From contig NW_003147275.1 in NCBI RefSeq assembly GCF_000003605.2, positions 374,145 through 438,144 on the forward strand: 64,000 bases of DNA. Direction: 5' to 3'. Numbering within the stretch: position 1 is the stretch's first letter; each line of letters begins with the position of its first letter. The stretch comes from Saccoglossus kowalevskii. Its lineage: Eukaryota; Hemichordata; Enteropneusta; Harrimaniidae. Shown here one piece after another: positions 34,930-47,459 of this stretch. Both the position numbers and the translations under genes were made by a program. The notes beneath the pieces were generated by a model that searched no databases, was not told the origin of the DNA, and was given only the letters and a program-made list of their open reading frames with translations.

Positions 34930-36830
34930 AATGAATTTTTTGGTAAGAGGACAGCCATGACAATACAGTACAGGCAGAATATTGCACCTATGGTTGTATT
35001 ATCAATGGCTTTACAGGTCGATTCTCATGTTCGGCACTCGAGTAGTGACTGCTGCATCATGTTCTTTTCGTAGCTTTCACTGTGGATAAGGTTCCGAATT
35101 AACTTTGTTGTTCGACACATATTGCTACCACAATGCAACAATAATACAATTTTCTAATTTAGCAATTACAATATGAAAAGTGCAGTCAAATAGCTTATAC
35201 ATGCATTCAACGAGTCGATTGTTTACCAAGGCACGTTTCGCTATGAACACTACATCCAGTATCAAGCTGAATGTAGATTATGCATGACAGTTTGTTACAT
35301 ACACACGGTTTTCACATGTAATCAGTAATGCTGAATACCTACAGTCACCTGGATATTCAGAAATAGTGAAGAGAAACTTCTAAAACAGAGTGGGAAAGAT
35401 CCTTATTGAACCTTCACAATATGCTTAGTAATATGACATTGAGATCTCTATCTCAAAAACAGAAAAAGCACTTTGGTAATAATTTGTAAAAGGCTGCCAT
35501 CAAAACTGAGTAACGGTTGATCTGACAGTTTACAAACTACAGATGGTAATAATGGCTTAGGCTTAGTCAATGATATTTCAAAATATGAAACAAAGCAGTC
35601 ATTGAAATATACTACCAGTTGTTAAAAGTGACAAGAGTAAATTACCTGATGAAACAGTCCTACCTAATTAAAAAATTAATTAGTTAATCAATTGAGAAGC
35701 AACACCATCCAAATAATAATCATGTTTGAGAACTACCTGACCAAACAATAAAAAAAAACTAGATAACTGATCAAGACGTGGTACAATAGTTTTGTCAGAC
35801 CAAACAATGCAAAAGAATTTGCAACAAATTTGAACCAAGCTAAATGGCTTAAGAGGCAGGAAAAACATCAGCTTTTGGATCCGAGGAAGAGTGGGTAGTT
35901 CTTCACGCCACGAAAGAAAAAAAACAATTTTCATTTGCTTGCCAAAAATGGCCTTCTTAATAGAAGAACCATTCTCCGGAGTTTTTTTTGTTTTCCGGAT
36001 ATATTAGTTAGTCAAAATTTGTGAAAAATGTGTCAGATTGTCTTTTCACCAACTTAGAGGGGTCATTATTTTAATTGTTCATAAACTCAATTTGGAACCG
36101 GTCAGATATATATATAATTCAAGTTGGCCATAGATCTGAAATACGTGTCGAGAAAAGAGAACATATATTGAATGACTAATGTACATAAGAGGGAGGCAAA
36201 ATAGTACTGTCCCTAACCAAAATACACGCTCACAAAACGTTACAAAGCAAGAAGAAAACAAAAAATTCCAAATATAACTTAGAATCATGAAAATCAGCTG
36301 TATATTATGAACAGTACAAATATTGTTGGTGGTTTGTAAAGACTATTTTCTCCTTTGAAGACATTTGCTTAAACCATGGTTAAATGTCCATTCTATTGTA
36401 TGGTTTCCACAGAGTAAAGTTTTGAGTAATTTAAAATATTTGAAATCAATACGTTTCTGGTCAGACCTGTGCATAATAATTGGCTATTTTGCATATTAGT
36501 TCTCAAGAACCAGTTTTGGAATAATTCACTGACCGAGCTAGTTCTTGACTGAACACCGTGAATATTGAATATGATTTTCGCAATATTCAGTACATTTTAT
36601 TCCCACCGATATATCATTAATGCTTTGGGGTAATCCACAGAATACGTGTATGCAAAAAATAGTTCATCATTAGACGTACATATAAACTTATGTATAATGA
36701 ATCACAGGATGAGGAAACATCTCAGTTCCCACATGTCTGTCAAAGAGTCATGAGTCAAAAAGTGTAAAGCCATCATTCCTCTTGAATTATACAAACATCT
36801 GCATGGGATGGCAATGTTGAAATGCTGGAG
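34930..36830. other. No recognised gene
   Basis: AT-rich sequence, possibly including more of the Gypsy remnant at its left end. The open frames (minus 35934-35680 and 36288-36079) have no domain. Nothing further supported. Confidence 0.4.
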
Positions 36831-36834
36831 CAGG

Positions 36835-39800
36835 TTACAGAACTATACATGTGTTTGCCCTGGGTTTAAATTGGAATTTTGGACATTTGCATCTGTCTTC
36901 GACAGGTACGTCCTTCAGCACTTCATTAATATGTCGACCAGAGCCTGCAAGTCGAGAAGAAAAGCCTGTTGTGATATTGAAGAGCTTGAGAATGCGGCTT
37001 GGTTTCGTGAAGATCAAGTATATATAATATATAAGAATATAAATATAAAAATATATAAAAACAAATTTAATAAATCGCGCCCTCTAGTGACAATGTCGTT
37101 TAATGGGGGTAGAGAAAACGCAGACATCATCGATATTATAACTGATTATTATACTTCATGGTTACAATACTAAACCGCCTGCAGAACTGAATCAATCGGT
37201 CTATAATAATCATAACTTGTATTTCTGTCATACATTCTGAACGTTTTTCTTCGACAGTTATAGATTTAGACAGATTGTCCTGTACATTCAAACCTCTTTG
37301 GCTGAAAAAAAAACGTTTGGCCTACCCAAAGTTGTATACCGTAGAAGAATCACATCATGATTTATACTAGTGTTGGTGCGTCTGGTGTCACTCAGCACAT
37401 CATTAGCTTTCCTAACATGTGTAGCTTGTTCAGAAATCATTAGGTCACTTGAGCCAACCATTGGATCCTTCTAATCAGTGACCTGCTACAGTAAGTGCCA
37501 CGCAACTTGTGTTTGATTGTTAGTATGATCAAAATGTGCGACTTTGCACTTGTCTTTATTAAAGAACACTAGGAAAACAGCAGGCCAAGACCTGACCTCT
37601 GTGCGACTCCACTATTTACAGTGGACCAACAAGAAGCTATAGCATTCAGCATAACACGCTGAACACTGATGTAACCACAGGAGAGAGCCACTAATGCCAT
37701 GGCCAAGTGTAATGTCTAAGAAGCTTTGTGAAAGTCCAAATAAATAACATCAAATGCTAAACCCGGTTCAATACATTACACTTTGTGAATAATTGGGTCA
37801 GACAAGACGAAACCCATGTGTGAAACAATAAATTATTATGTTCAACATGTTCTAGAGTTGTTCTTTGCATAATAGACTCCATCACCTTGAAGACTACAAA
37901 GGTCAAATTTATTGGTCAGTAGTTATAGTCTGTAGAGACGGTTTTGTGTGATAGCATTACGCCTGTCTGTCTTTGCTCAGCAGGAATCGATCTTTCACTA
38001 ATACAATGTTGCATATCGGTATGGACAATTCAAGGTTTGCAAAACATGGGATTCATTTTGTATCTCTAGAAGATATTAGCAATATCAGAAGCACTGAAAC
38101 ATATTGTTCAATATTGAACAATTAACAAATCATGTCTTTGTTTTTTGTTTGACTTCCGATGTAAGCATTGTCTTTTTTGATGTTACATGTAAATTTATGA
38201 TTGTTTTGTTTCCTGACCTTCCGTGAAGTTATTCAAATTTGTTTTTTTATTTATCAAAGTCACGGCTGTCGTTCCTAATGCGAATATGGCTCACTATTTA
38301 CGCTGCAGCTGTAATAACTTGAGAATTTTGCATATCATCCATTTGGGTTAAATATTATTTTTGTGTCCGATACATATCGGCATATAATTCCGACATTGGT
38401 TGTCTTTAAAATTTTGGGCATATTAAATATTCCCAGATTTGTCTGCATGGCTGACGACACATTGCATTTAAATGACAGCAAAACATAATCACTAACAATA
38501 CTGAAGGAAACAAGGCTAGGGAATCTACTATGGTACCATCGCTTGTGAACTCAAGATCAAGATAAGTTACATAGATAGACAGTAGGTAGACAGGTTCAAT
38601 CAATATCTGGAAATAAAAATCCCTGATGATCAAAACATTTTCTTCTAATCAGATTGTTCAGCTTGATAAGGTCCTCGTCACAAAGTAGAACAGAATTAGA
38701 CCACTGGATAGTGACTCAAATGTAGTCCTCAACATCTTCAATATTTACATCCTTGATAACATGAACTTTTAACTTGTCATTAATATAAAATGTCAGAAAT
38801 GTATCTGACAAGCCGCACAGGTAATGTATATTACAGGCAGAAAACACACCAAAGTGCAGTATAGAATTACTGCACTTTATTAAGCTGATTGTGATTTGTT
38901 CACATAGGTGATCCTATGGAAAATTTTACCAGTTAAATCAAAACTGGTCGCAACTCCATAAAAGGGCATACAATTATAACACCAACCAGACTACACGCTC
39001 ATCAATTACAATAATGCGTGAAGCATATACGTTTTAAGTATGAGCAGTAAAATAAGATCTAGCATTACAAGTTGGTAATGCAACAAATTAGGCCTCAAGA
39101 ACACATCACAAATTAACACGTTCAGACGGTCACTATCTTAGGTAAGTTCAATTGTTCACTTTTCAGCTTCACTATCAATAGTCCACAATTTGAATTCACA
39201 GTATTTCACTCTGACTGCTCTCCGTGCACCATGCGTTACGATGGCTCACCACTCACTGGTCATCTGGACAAGTTTGCATTCCATAATCCCTGCCGTTTTT
39301 AACACAACTGAAGTGACAATATATGAATGTCTTCAACCTGGCTACCATTCACATTACAGTTGAATGAGCTACTCAGAAACGATTACACTGAAATCTCAAC
39401 TGCAAGACCAATTTGAAATACCTCTACTCTATACACTTGGCTGACCTAATACAGTTATCACAGACTCTCACCAACTTAAAGCATGAACACCTTGCTAGTT
39501 GACAGAATGAGTTGAGTAAAATTGCAGGAGATGCTCTCTCTGGACAACTGCCCACATCACACTGTCGAATTGCCCAGCACACTGATCTACTTTGCATCAC
39601 AAAAGCAGTTCCATTCATCACTCCAAGCTACACTAGTAAAATTCTATACACCCACATGTAATTACATACCACCTGTACACTAGTTGCCACTGGGCACCAT
39701 TAAGTAGATGTGAATTGGGTTTATTCAATTAAATTACATTGCTTTTGCAGTACTGTAATCTACATACACAAATTATTAGTCAATATAACAAATAACACCA

Positions 39801-42115
39801 GACTAGTGAATTTTCTGAATGGCATCCATTTAAGCATAGTTCAGATCAATATGCTTCTAGTTTGGCCAATGTTTTTGTTACTGCAAGAATATCGGGCTTA
39901 TTTAGTCCAACCGAAGAATCCAAATTAACAAACTTGTTCATCAAACTTCCAGCGTTTATGAGAAAAGTGGTAAGATACTTCGTACTCCCAGGTTGGTATT
40001 TTTAAAGGTGGATGGCGTCTCTTGTTGATTTCAAAGCATTGAATTTATTTAGCCTTCATCCTGTATTTGCTTGATTTCTCTCAGTCTTCCGTCAATCTTC
40101 CTTTCTGGACGAATCATGTCTGATTTGATGACAATGGCTTTTAATTTTGGATTTTCCATTGAATTTAGTTTCCGATTTCTCAAAATTTGCATTCTTGATC
40201 TGCTGCTTAATACTGCTACTCCTAATGATCTTGGTCCTCCTCTTTTTTGAATCATTGCCATCTATGTCAGTTGCTCTCTCTCTCCAATTCGCCTTGCTTT
40301 CTCAGGAACTAATCCGCTACTATCAACACAACTTATTTGAGAACATTAGCAACGTGTGCACTGTCTTGCTCTACCCTGACTCTAACATCATTATCGTACG
40401 ATTCTTCAATGCCAAATGAAACTAAATTAACCTTTCTTTTTTCTCTAACTTCAACACAAACTTCTTCAACTTCATTGCAAACATTCACAGTACCCATGCT
40501 ATGATGCAGATTAACCATTCTATGATGCAACCATATCAATGGCATAGAGATCTGCTTATTATTTTTGACTACTGATTGTAGCTAACCCTTTGTTTATTTC
40601 TGTTTGTTCCCTTTCCAGCTTGTCAATAGATGGAAATGGAAAATGTCGCATTACATTTCTTGCTATGCAAGCATTTCCTTTGACTAGCAAATCGTACATT
40701 TAAGCATCTATTGATTCGCATGTTCTGTACCAAAAAACTACACATTTCGCACTGCATCGGTGTTTTGGGGGTACCATTGTCCATATTAGAATCTTATGTA
40801 GTTTTTACAAATGCGCCCCCTCCCTCAAGGTACTGTAATCCTTAACAGTCATCTTAAATTATTTTCAGTTTCCCCCACAATACTTGAACAATATCAGAAA
40901 TCTTGAAAATCAGTATGTTCATGTCACTATATAAAACCATAGGATCATATTTAACAAATATAAATTTTCTACACAGTGAAGTTCCTCTTCCATTCGTCTT
41001 ACTCAACATACATAACATTATACGCCACCATGAAAATCCATCAAACTCACTAGAGAAATACCGCAAAACGCTCAAATTACGCGATGACAAAAACACAGAT
41101 TCAAAGCAGGCAGTAACTCTCTGTACATAATAGACCAGTAGCGTCGCTAGTGAAGCGAATTAATCCATAATTCGGTTAAAATACGTTGAACGAAAGCTGA
41201 GTAGACAGTGGATTATTGTAAAATGCATGAACACATTGTTTCCATATCTTGTCGTTCAGTCAATAATACACAACCGAACACAGTTATGGCTGTAATCTCG
41301 TCCACGTAATTTGTACGTCATAAGAACGTGTCGACATATAAGGGTGCGACATAATAAAAAGGTGCATTTCAGGCTATTTTTCTGCCCATTGTAAAACATT
41401 GTTCCTACAGTGAATTGAGTTAGAACCACAATTAAATCGCATGTAAGAAGCATAAACAGTAATGATCCCTCAATCAATTCAGTACTGGTTTCGGGCCCCA
41501 TAATGCACACACGCTGGTCCCTTATAAATATTAATAATCCTCTGGGAATACATCATGGTATATAAATAGATGGACTGTTAAATTTACTGTCCAACTGAGT
41601 GGTCCAATATTACTGGTATAGTAAAAACACTGCTGTTCATACACTTCTTTAAATTATCAACAATGAATTATTTATCTCTCCATCTAAAAGTAATATCACT
41701 ACTCATATAAAATGCAATCAATATCGATATGTTCTACGTCTACATGATTCATTTTGAATTCCCACTGTTCAGTGCATCGATTAATGGGTTATCAATATCG
41801 ATATCGCCATCTTGCATTGGTCTGCTGTGGATTATTTAGTTTGTATATGCTTTTCCAAATCCTTTACTCGTCAGGTAAAAACATTTACTTTTGTAATGGT
41901 ATATATATTACAATGTGTTATGTGATGTTTTCCAATACCACGAACACCCCCTCCTATCCCACCCCGAGAGTATTGTCTGCAAATGTATTTTGAGGAATGA
42001 AACAACTCGTAACGAATGTATCGCCGTAAAATGAAATAAATCACATCATATGCAGTAAATACTTACCCTTGTAACTAGGTTTTTGGCACTTCTCACAAAT
42101 TATTCTCTCGCACAT
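36835..42115 (-). CDS. Small Cys/His zinc-ribbon-like protein, paralogue A (two exons)
   Basis: Exon 1 is 42115-42067 (MCERIICEKCQKPSYK, then G split by donor GTAAGT). Exon 2 is 36944-36835, preceded by cttttcttctcgacttgcag and ending IVL-TAA. The joined protein is 52 aa. It reads C7xxC10 ... G17-S-G-R-H21 ... LKDVPVEDRCKCP ... C49. Compared with the paralogues, the first Cys of the central CGxH motif is Ser18. The intron is 5.1 kb and holds a CR1-like LINE of about 3.2 kb in the same orientation. Without it the intron is close to that of paralogue B. From memory, short hypothetical proteins with CxxC...GCGxH...CxC occur in many organisms, with no function I can name. The distance makes exon pairing less certain. 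Loss of the Cys may mean altered metal binding or a pseudogene. Confidence 0.58.
37370..40545 (-). mobile_element. CR1-like LINE, ORF1-EN-RT, decayed
   Basis: Minus-strand order: ORF1 with a KRKVNLVSFGIEES segment (40450-40400) and VIKSDMIRPERKIDGRLREI (40140-40070), the RRM-like ORF1 end. Then an AP-endonuclease start (LINAGSLMNKFVNL, NKPDILAVTKT, about 39990-39860). Then RT (FDVIYLDFHKAS near 37745; VNSGVAQRSGLGLL near 37600, equivalent to SGVPQGSxLGPLL) and a C-terminal KDKCKVAHFDHTN and HVRKAND segment (37560-37400). Frameshifts and stops throughout. It lies in the intron of the small Cys/His gene A. The clade assignment is by motif memory. Confidence 0.65.
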
Positions 42116-43790
42116 ATTGATGTATTGGTGTGTCGGTGCTTGTAGTAATGCGGTGATCATGTGATGTTGAATGCACTTTCCAGTACGCCCTCACATGTCA
42201 TTTTTGAAAAATAAAGGTTTAAGGACATTAAACCTGCTCATAAATGACATTTTGTAATAAATTATATTCCCAGTCAATATATGGATATTGACTTAAATGA
42301 GTCTTCATCATCGATCAAAGTTTTTTGGACGTCATATGCTATTGATAAATACTCGACCATTTTACTCAAGGTACTGTGTCATACAACAGAAGACCAGTTG
42401 TTCCATGTTACCATGGACCTTCATTGTACACAATAATCATTTATTTTAGACCAATTTTCTTTTACCACAACTGATGTCCAGACCATACTAGTATATGTAA
42501 TTAATACTAGTTATGTAAAGTCTGCGAAGTAAGCGAACGCTATCACCATCATAGCAAACCAGCGAACATGTTTATATTAAATAGATGTAGATTTCAATAA
42601 ATTTGGAAAACAGCGTTCAAAAATTACACAGATTAGAAACAAAATAGCTCTCAACATAGATGATTGTTGATAGGGTCTTCGTGATATATTTATGTTTATT
42701 GTTACAGTAATCTATTTATACTAAGCCAACTAGATCAACAACATAGTAAGTAGATCTACGATTCCCGGCGGATACAAACTACATATACTGTATGTGGAGC
42801 CATACACAAACAAACTGACAACATGCTTAATTCTATAGGTGGCCACATTAGTACAGAAAATAAAACATATACAGTGAGAAAATAATAAATACATAAGGCA
42901 CAGACATGCTACGGTGTCGAATGAGTCTGGGAAGAAGTGTGCAAAATAATATCGTAAATACAATACCAACATCTCACTAATTGAATATGTATTCACTCAG
43001 TGGTTTTCAGCACATCTGAGTAAATGTATGTACAATTAGTTCTAGTGCTACAAAATGATATTCAGACGCAAAATAAATGAATGTAGTATCACATATTGAT
43101 TGGATTGATAACAAAGATCCATGAAAATACTAAAGAATAGTTCATAAATTGTAAGCATCAAATATGCCGCCAATAGGTCAGGTGCGGGTTAGGGTCACGT
43201 GGTATTTTTGTCGTCCTTGTTCGACAATCCTCCAAGTATTTATTTGAAATAACGCCAACTGTAAAAGTTCGACTCATAGCACCGTGTACTGATTAGGCCT
43301 GTTACATTTCGCTTGGCACAGGCACACAAAATGTAAACAAGTCTGATCTATTGCGTGTTTCGTTGTTTTAAAGAGTGACAAATCACATTAGGCACGAATT
43401 AAACAGCTATTTAATTCAATGGTTTTACCATCACGTAAGTTAGTAGGTTTGTTTCCCATAGTTTTACCAGGTCAGTGCTGTTAGAAAGTACCATGTAACA
43501 AAGATCATTAGACGAGTTACTAAGGTGAGAAGGCCATGGTTGCAGTGCCATAGGTAGTGGAAGTAGTATTACACCAGTCCTCATAAAGATCGTCTTGAAC
43601 GAGGTTACATTACTGAACATTTATCTCCTTTCATCTTTAAGTTACGGCATTTACATCTTTCATCCACCGGTACATCCTTTAACACAATTTCAACATGGCA
43701 TCCACAACCTACAACAAAATAAACAGTGTTTTCAAAGCAGAGAGTTGGGAAACGGAAAAGCCATAACCTTATTTTAAGCACGGATGTGGC
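40990..43790. repeat. Segmental duplication, unit 1
   Basis: Collinear with 44160-46720. Landmarks: aatagaccagtag (41128/44280), aaattatcaacaatgaattat (41653/44463), the conserved exon at 42067-42170/44871-44975, atctatttatactaagccaa (42710/45548) and ggtcagtgctgttagaaagta (43470/46387). The offset drifts from about 3.15 to 2.8 kb through indels. This duplication multiplied the small Cys/His gene. Confidence 0.8.
42120..43600. other. Intergenic between paralogues A and B
   Basis: Duplicated non-coding sequence with short frames only. The first 55 bp upstream of exon 1 of paralogue A are identical to the corresponding bases of paralogue B, then similarity falls. This leaves room for 5' UTR and promoter sequence, which I cannot define further. 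Confidence 0.45.
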
Positions 43791-44919
43791 AGGCTAAAAT
43801 TGGACAAACAATCTGACATAAGAAATCCACAAAAAATGGCTTAATCTTATACGAATAGTACAAAAACGTATGCGAGTCAACAGAAAAGCTCAAACATTAC
43901 ATAAAGAGAACAGCGAGGTCGATATTCACATATGGTAGACATCTATATTGCATACAGAGCTGATCTTGGTCGGTATCTACAAATGATGGACAACTATATA
44001 TTGCATACAGAGTTGAGATAGGTCGGTATCTACGTATGTCGGACATATGCATTGCACACAAAGCAGAGCTTGGTCGGTATCTACGTATGGAGGACAACTA
44101 TATTGCAGATAGATCCACACAGTCCTGCAGTCCACAGTCCAGACGTCCAGTAGTAGTACAGCTCCTTTCATACTCAACGTACAAAACATTAGGCGCCATA
44201 ATGAAAGTCCACCAAACTCACTAGCGAACATGAAGTACCGCACAAAACAGCCTCAAAGCAGGCAGTAACTCCCGTAAATAATAGACCAGTAGCATTACTA
44301 CTGAAGAAAAACAATCCATAATTCGGTGGTGAAATTACATTGAATTACACTAAAACAGGACGGTGCTAGATGAGCAGTGGATGATTGTAAAATGCATGAA
44401 CAAATTGTTTCTGTGTCTTTACGTTCAGTCAATAATACACAACCAAGCAATGTATATTCACTAAATTATCAACAATGAATTATATATCTCTCCATCTAAA
44501 AGTATTATCACTACTCATAGAAAATGCTATCAATATCGATATTTTCTACGTCTATGTGATTCATTTTGAATTCCCACTGTTCAGTGCATCGTTTCATGGG
44601 TTATCAATACTGATATCGCCATCTTGCATTGGACTGCTGTGGACTATTTAAGGGACCCAATATTGTAAACTAATGCAAATTCGGCTGTATATACGTTTCC
44701 CGAGCATTTACTCGTCATGTAAAAAAAAAAAAAACATTTCTTTTTCTAATGATATATTTATTACAATATGTAATGAGGTTTTTCACCACCACGCTCCCAT
44801 CCGACCACACCCTGACATATGCCTGCATATGCAGTTCGAGGGATGGGACAACTCAGAAATTAATACTTACCCTTGTAACTGGGTTTTTGGCATTTCTCAC
44901 AAATTATTCTCTCGCACAT
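43605..44919 (-). CDS. Small Cys/His zinc-ribbon-like protein, paralogue B (two exons)
   Basis: Exon 1 is 44919-44871 (MCERIICEKCQKPSYK plus the first base of Gly, donor GTAAGT). Exon 2 is 43708-43605, after tttattttgttgtag, ending KCSVM-TAA. The phase-1 join gives 50 aa: C7xxC10 ... G17-C18-G-C-H21 ... VLKDVPVDERCKC ... C47. Possible metal ligands are C7, C10, C18, H21, C35 and C37. The central motif is CGCH here, against CGRH in paralogue C. Exon 1 differs from that of paralogue A at only two bases, both synonymous. An in-frame upstream ATG 15 codons earlier (start MITALLQAP) is also conserved, but the inner ATG matches the start in paralogue C. The family is not named; the fold is inferred from Cys/His spacing. 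Confidence 0.7.
43946..44104. repeat. Minisatellite of 51-53-bp units
   Basis: The block ggtcggtatctac recurs at 43968, 44021 and 44072 within units starting ttgcatacagagct. The same unit recurs at 46885-46990. It lies in the intron of paralogue B and, in the second site, in the intron of paralogue C. Confidence 0.85.
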
Positions 44920-46720
44920 ATTGATGTATTGGTGTGTCGGTGCTTGTAGTAATGCGGTGATCATGTGATGTTAAATGCACTGTCCAATACACCTACACAT
45001 GGCATTATTGAAAATTAAAGGTTTAACCACAGACCCCCAACACATTAAACCTGCTCATGAATGACATTTTGTAATACATTATATGAATAATGAATTAAAT
45101 AAGTCTGGGGTCATCGGTCGAATTTACTTTCACCTCGTATTGCATAGATAAATATTCGACCAGTTTTCTCAAGGTACTGTGTCACATCGCAGAAGGTTAG
45201 TTGTTCCATGTTACCATTGTACATAAAAGTCATTTTTTTTAGATCAATTCACTTCTACTCTAACTGATGTCCAGGCCATATATCGCATGTAAATTTTCAC
45301 TAATACTAGCTTATGTAAAGTCAAAAAATGGCAGCGTTCTAATAAGTATACTCGTGTTCGAAGTGAGCGAACGTTATCACCATCATGGAAAAACAGCGAA
45401 CATGTTTATTCTAAATAGATGCAAGTTTCAATAAAATTGACAAACAGCGTTTGGAAATGTTCACAGATTAAAAACAAAACAACTCCTAACATAGATGATC
45501 GTTGACCGGGTCTCCGTGATATATTTATGTTTATTGTTACAGTAATCTATTTATACTAAGCCAAGTAGATCAACAACATATTAAGCAGATCTACGATTGC
45601 CGGTGGATATACACTGGATAGACTGTATGTAACGCCATACACAAACAAACTGACAAAATGCTTAATTCTTAGTGCAGAAAACAACACATATACAGAAGGA
45701 CAATAATAAATACATAAAGCACAAATACGCTGCGGTGTCAAATTTTAGATTGAGAAGAAGTGTGCACACAATACCAACACCTCACTATTAGAATATGTAT
45801 TCACTCAATGGTTTTCAGCTACAAAATTATATTCAGAGGCAAAATAACATGGCAATAATTATTCGATTACTGTATTCGTCATTTTCATATAGTGCATGTC
45901 GTTATCAATATAGTCATACTGTATACCTGTTTTATGAATGTAGTGTCACACATTGATTGGATATGTTAGTAACAGAGATACATTAAAAAAAATAAAAAAA
46001 TCATGAATAGTAAATTGTAAGTATTAAACATGCCGCCAATAGGCCACGTCCTCGTCCTTGCTCTATCATCCAAGTATTCTTTTGAAATAACGGCAACTCA
46101 TAGCACCGCAAACTTTTTAGGTTTGTTACATTCCACCGGATTTCTTGAAAATAAAAATTGCCTGAGCTATTGCGTGGTTCGTTGTTTTCAAGACAGAAAA
46201 ATCACATAAGGCACGATTTAAACAGATATTTAAATGATTGGTTAGTTGAATGATTGATTGATTGATTGATTTTACTATCACTTTAATAAATTGGTAAGTA
46301 TCGATGGCTGTATTTTTGAAGAGGACGATATGCATGTATTCTAGTACAACAAACAACTGCTTTACAAGTTTCCCATAGTTTAACCAGGTCAGTGCTGTTA
46401 GAAAGTACGATCGTTAGACGAGCTGCCAAGGTGGGAAGGCCATGGTTGCAGTGCCACGGCTAGTGGAAGCTACGCCAGTCTTCATAAAAATGGCCTTGAC
46501 CGGGGTTACATTACTGAACATCTAGCTCCTTTCATCTCGCGACATTTACATCTTTCATCTACCGGTACATCCTTTAACACAATTTCAACATGACGTCCAC
46601 AACCTGCAACAAAATAGTAATAAAAAAGAAATTTTAAAGCAGAGAATTGGGAAACCGAAAATTCTGAATAATATTTTAACCAGGGATGTGGTAAGCTAGA
46701 ATTAGACAAACAATCTGACG
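44160..46720. repeat. Segmental duplication, unit 2
   Basis: Second unit of the direct duplication described for 40990-43790. It includes exon 1 of paralogue B and, at its right end, exon 2 of paralogue C. Flanking minisatellite copies also match (43.95 and 46.9 kb). Confidence 0.8.
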
Positions 46721-47304
46721 TAAGCACCCCACATATAATATGGCCTAACCCTATATGAATATTACAAAAACTTATGCGAGTCAACAGAAAATCATTGCAT
46801 ACAGAGACCAGCGAGGTCCATATTCAGGTATGGTATATTCGCTGGGCTAAGTTTGTATCTACCGTGACGCATGGGGGGGGGGGGGGGGACTGTATTGCAT
46901 ACAGAGCTAACCTTGGTCGGTATCTACGAATGGTGGACAACTATATTGCATACAGAGCTAACCTTGGTCGGTACTACAAATGGGGACAACTATATTGCAA
47001 CAGCTTAGCTTGTGTAACCTCAGACAACCAATACAATTCTATTATATTCCGTTCTGTTCTCTGTCCAGTATTGTACTATAGAACGACTTAGATTGTATCA
47101 TGAACCTATTTTGCTATTCTATCGTATGTATGACGTGCTTGTGAGAAAACGTAATAATCAAATAATGACTGTATACATGCGTGCATTCACACTTGGTCCT
47201 TTACTACGCTATATCTATATGTGGACCAGGATTCTGGCTTCCCTGCAATACTCACCCCAGTATGTCGGCTTTTTGCAAGTTCCACAGCTGGTTCTATGAC
47301 ACAT
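46506..47304 (-). CDS. Small Cys/His zinc-ribbon-like protein, paralogue C (two exons)
   Basis: Exon 1 is 47304-47256: MCHRTSCGTCKKPTYW plus the first base of Gly, then donor GTGAGT. Exon 2 is 46603-46506, after ctattttgttgcag, ending RCSVM-TAA. The phase-1 join gives 48 aa with the clearest motif set: C7xxC10, KPTYWGCGRH (12-21), VLKDVPVDERCKC (25-37), C45. This is the copy closest to the pattern I recall in small unnamed proteins of other organisms (CxxCxKPTWxGCGxH...RCxC). It is likely a compact zinc-binding protein; partners and role are unknown. Upstream is a promoter-like patch and then a LINE. It is the most intact of the three paralogues by motif. Too short for ordinary gene finders, because neither exon is open for long. 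Confidence 0.74.
46873..46888. repeat. Poly-G run (16)
   Basis: Uninterrupted G run inside the intron of paralogue C. Length may be unreliable in sequencing. Confidence 0.9.
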
Positions 47305-47445
47305 TGTACCCGTTTGCAGGTGGGAAATATTGCGCGTATACAACCTCTGGTCTGACCTCTACGAGTATAGTTATGCAAAGCATGCTGGGAGTCAACAATA
47401 AACCGCTGCACTTCCGGGTTCACGTGAAGTTCATGGAGATACAAC
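47305..47445 (-). promoter_or_regulatory. Promoter-like patch of paralogue C
   Basis: On the minus strand, in order towards the ATG: ttCACGTGaa (E-box), CCGGAAGTG (ETS core) and ctCCCAGCATGC (the 3' half of the ZNF143/Staf site), then about 90 bp to the start codon at 47304. The patch is visibly richer in GC than its surroundings. Such clusters mark TATA-less housekeeping promoters in animals. Inferred from motifs only. Confidence 0.5.
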
Positions 47446-47459
47446 CGGCAGTCTAGCTT

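Noticed and set aside
37079-37092. gcgccctctagtga as a transposon terminus
   Set aside because: A common terminal motif in marine invertebrate elements, but no partner end or target duplication was found here.
43897-44243. Minus-strand frames rich in Tyr/Val/Asp-Thr repeats
   Set aside because: Translation of the 51-53-bp minisatellite within the intron of paralogue B.
47187-47444. 85-codon minus-strand frame opposite a 91-codon plus-strand frame
   Set aside because: The minus frame reads through the promoter patch and exon 1 of small Cys/His gene C in a different phase from the supported coding frame. Neither shows a domain.
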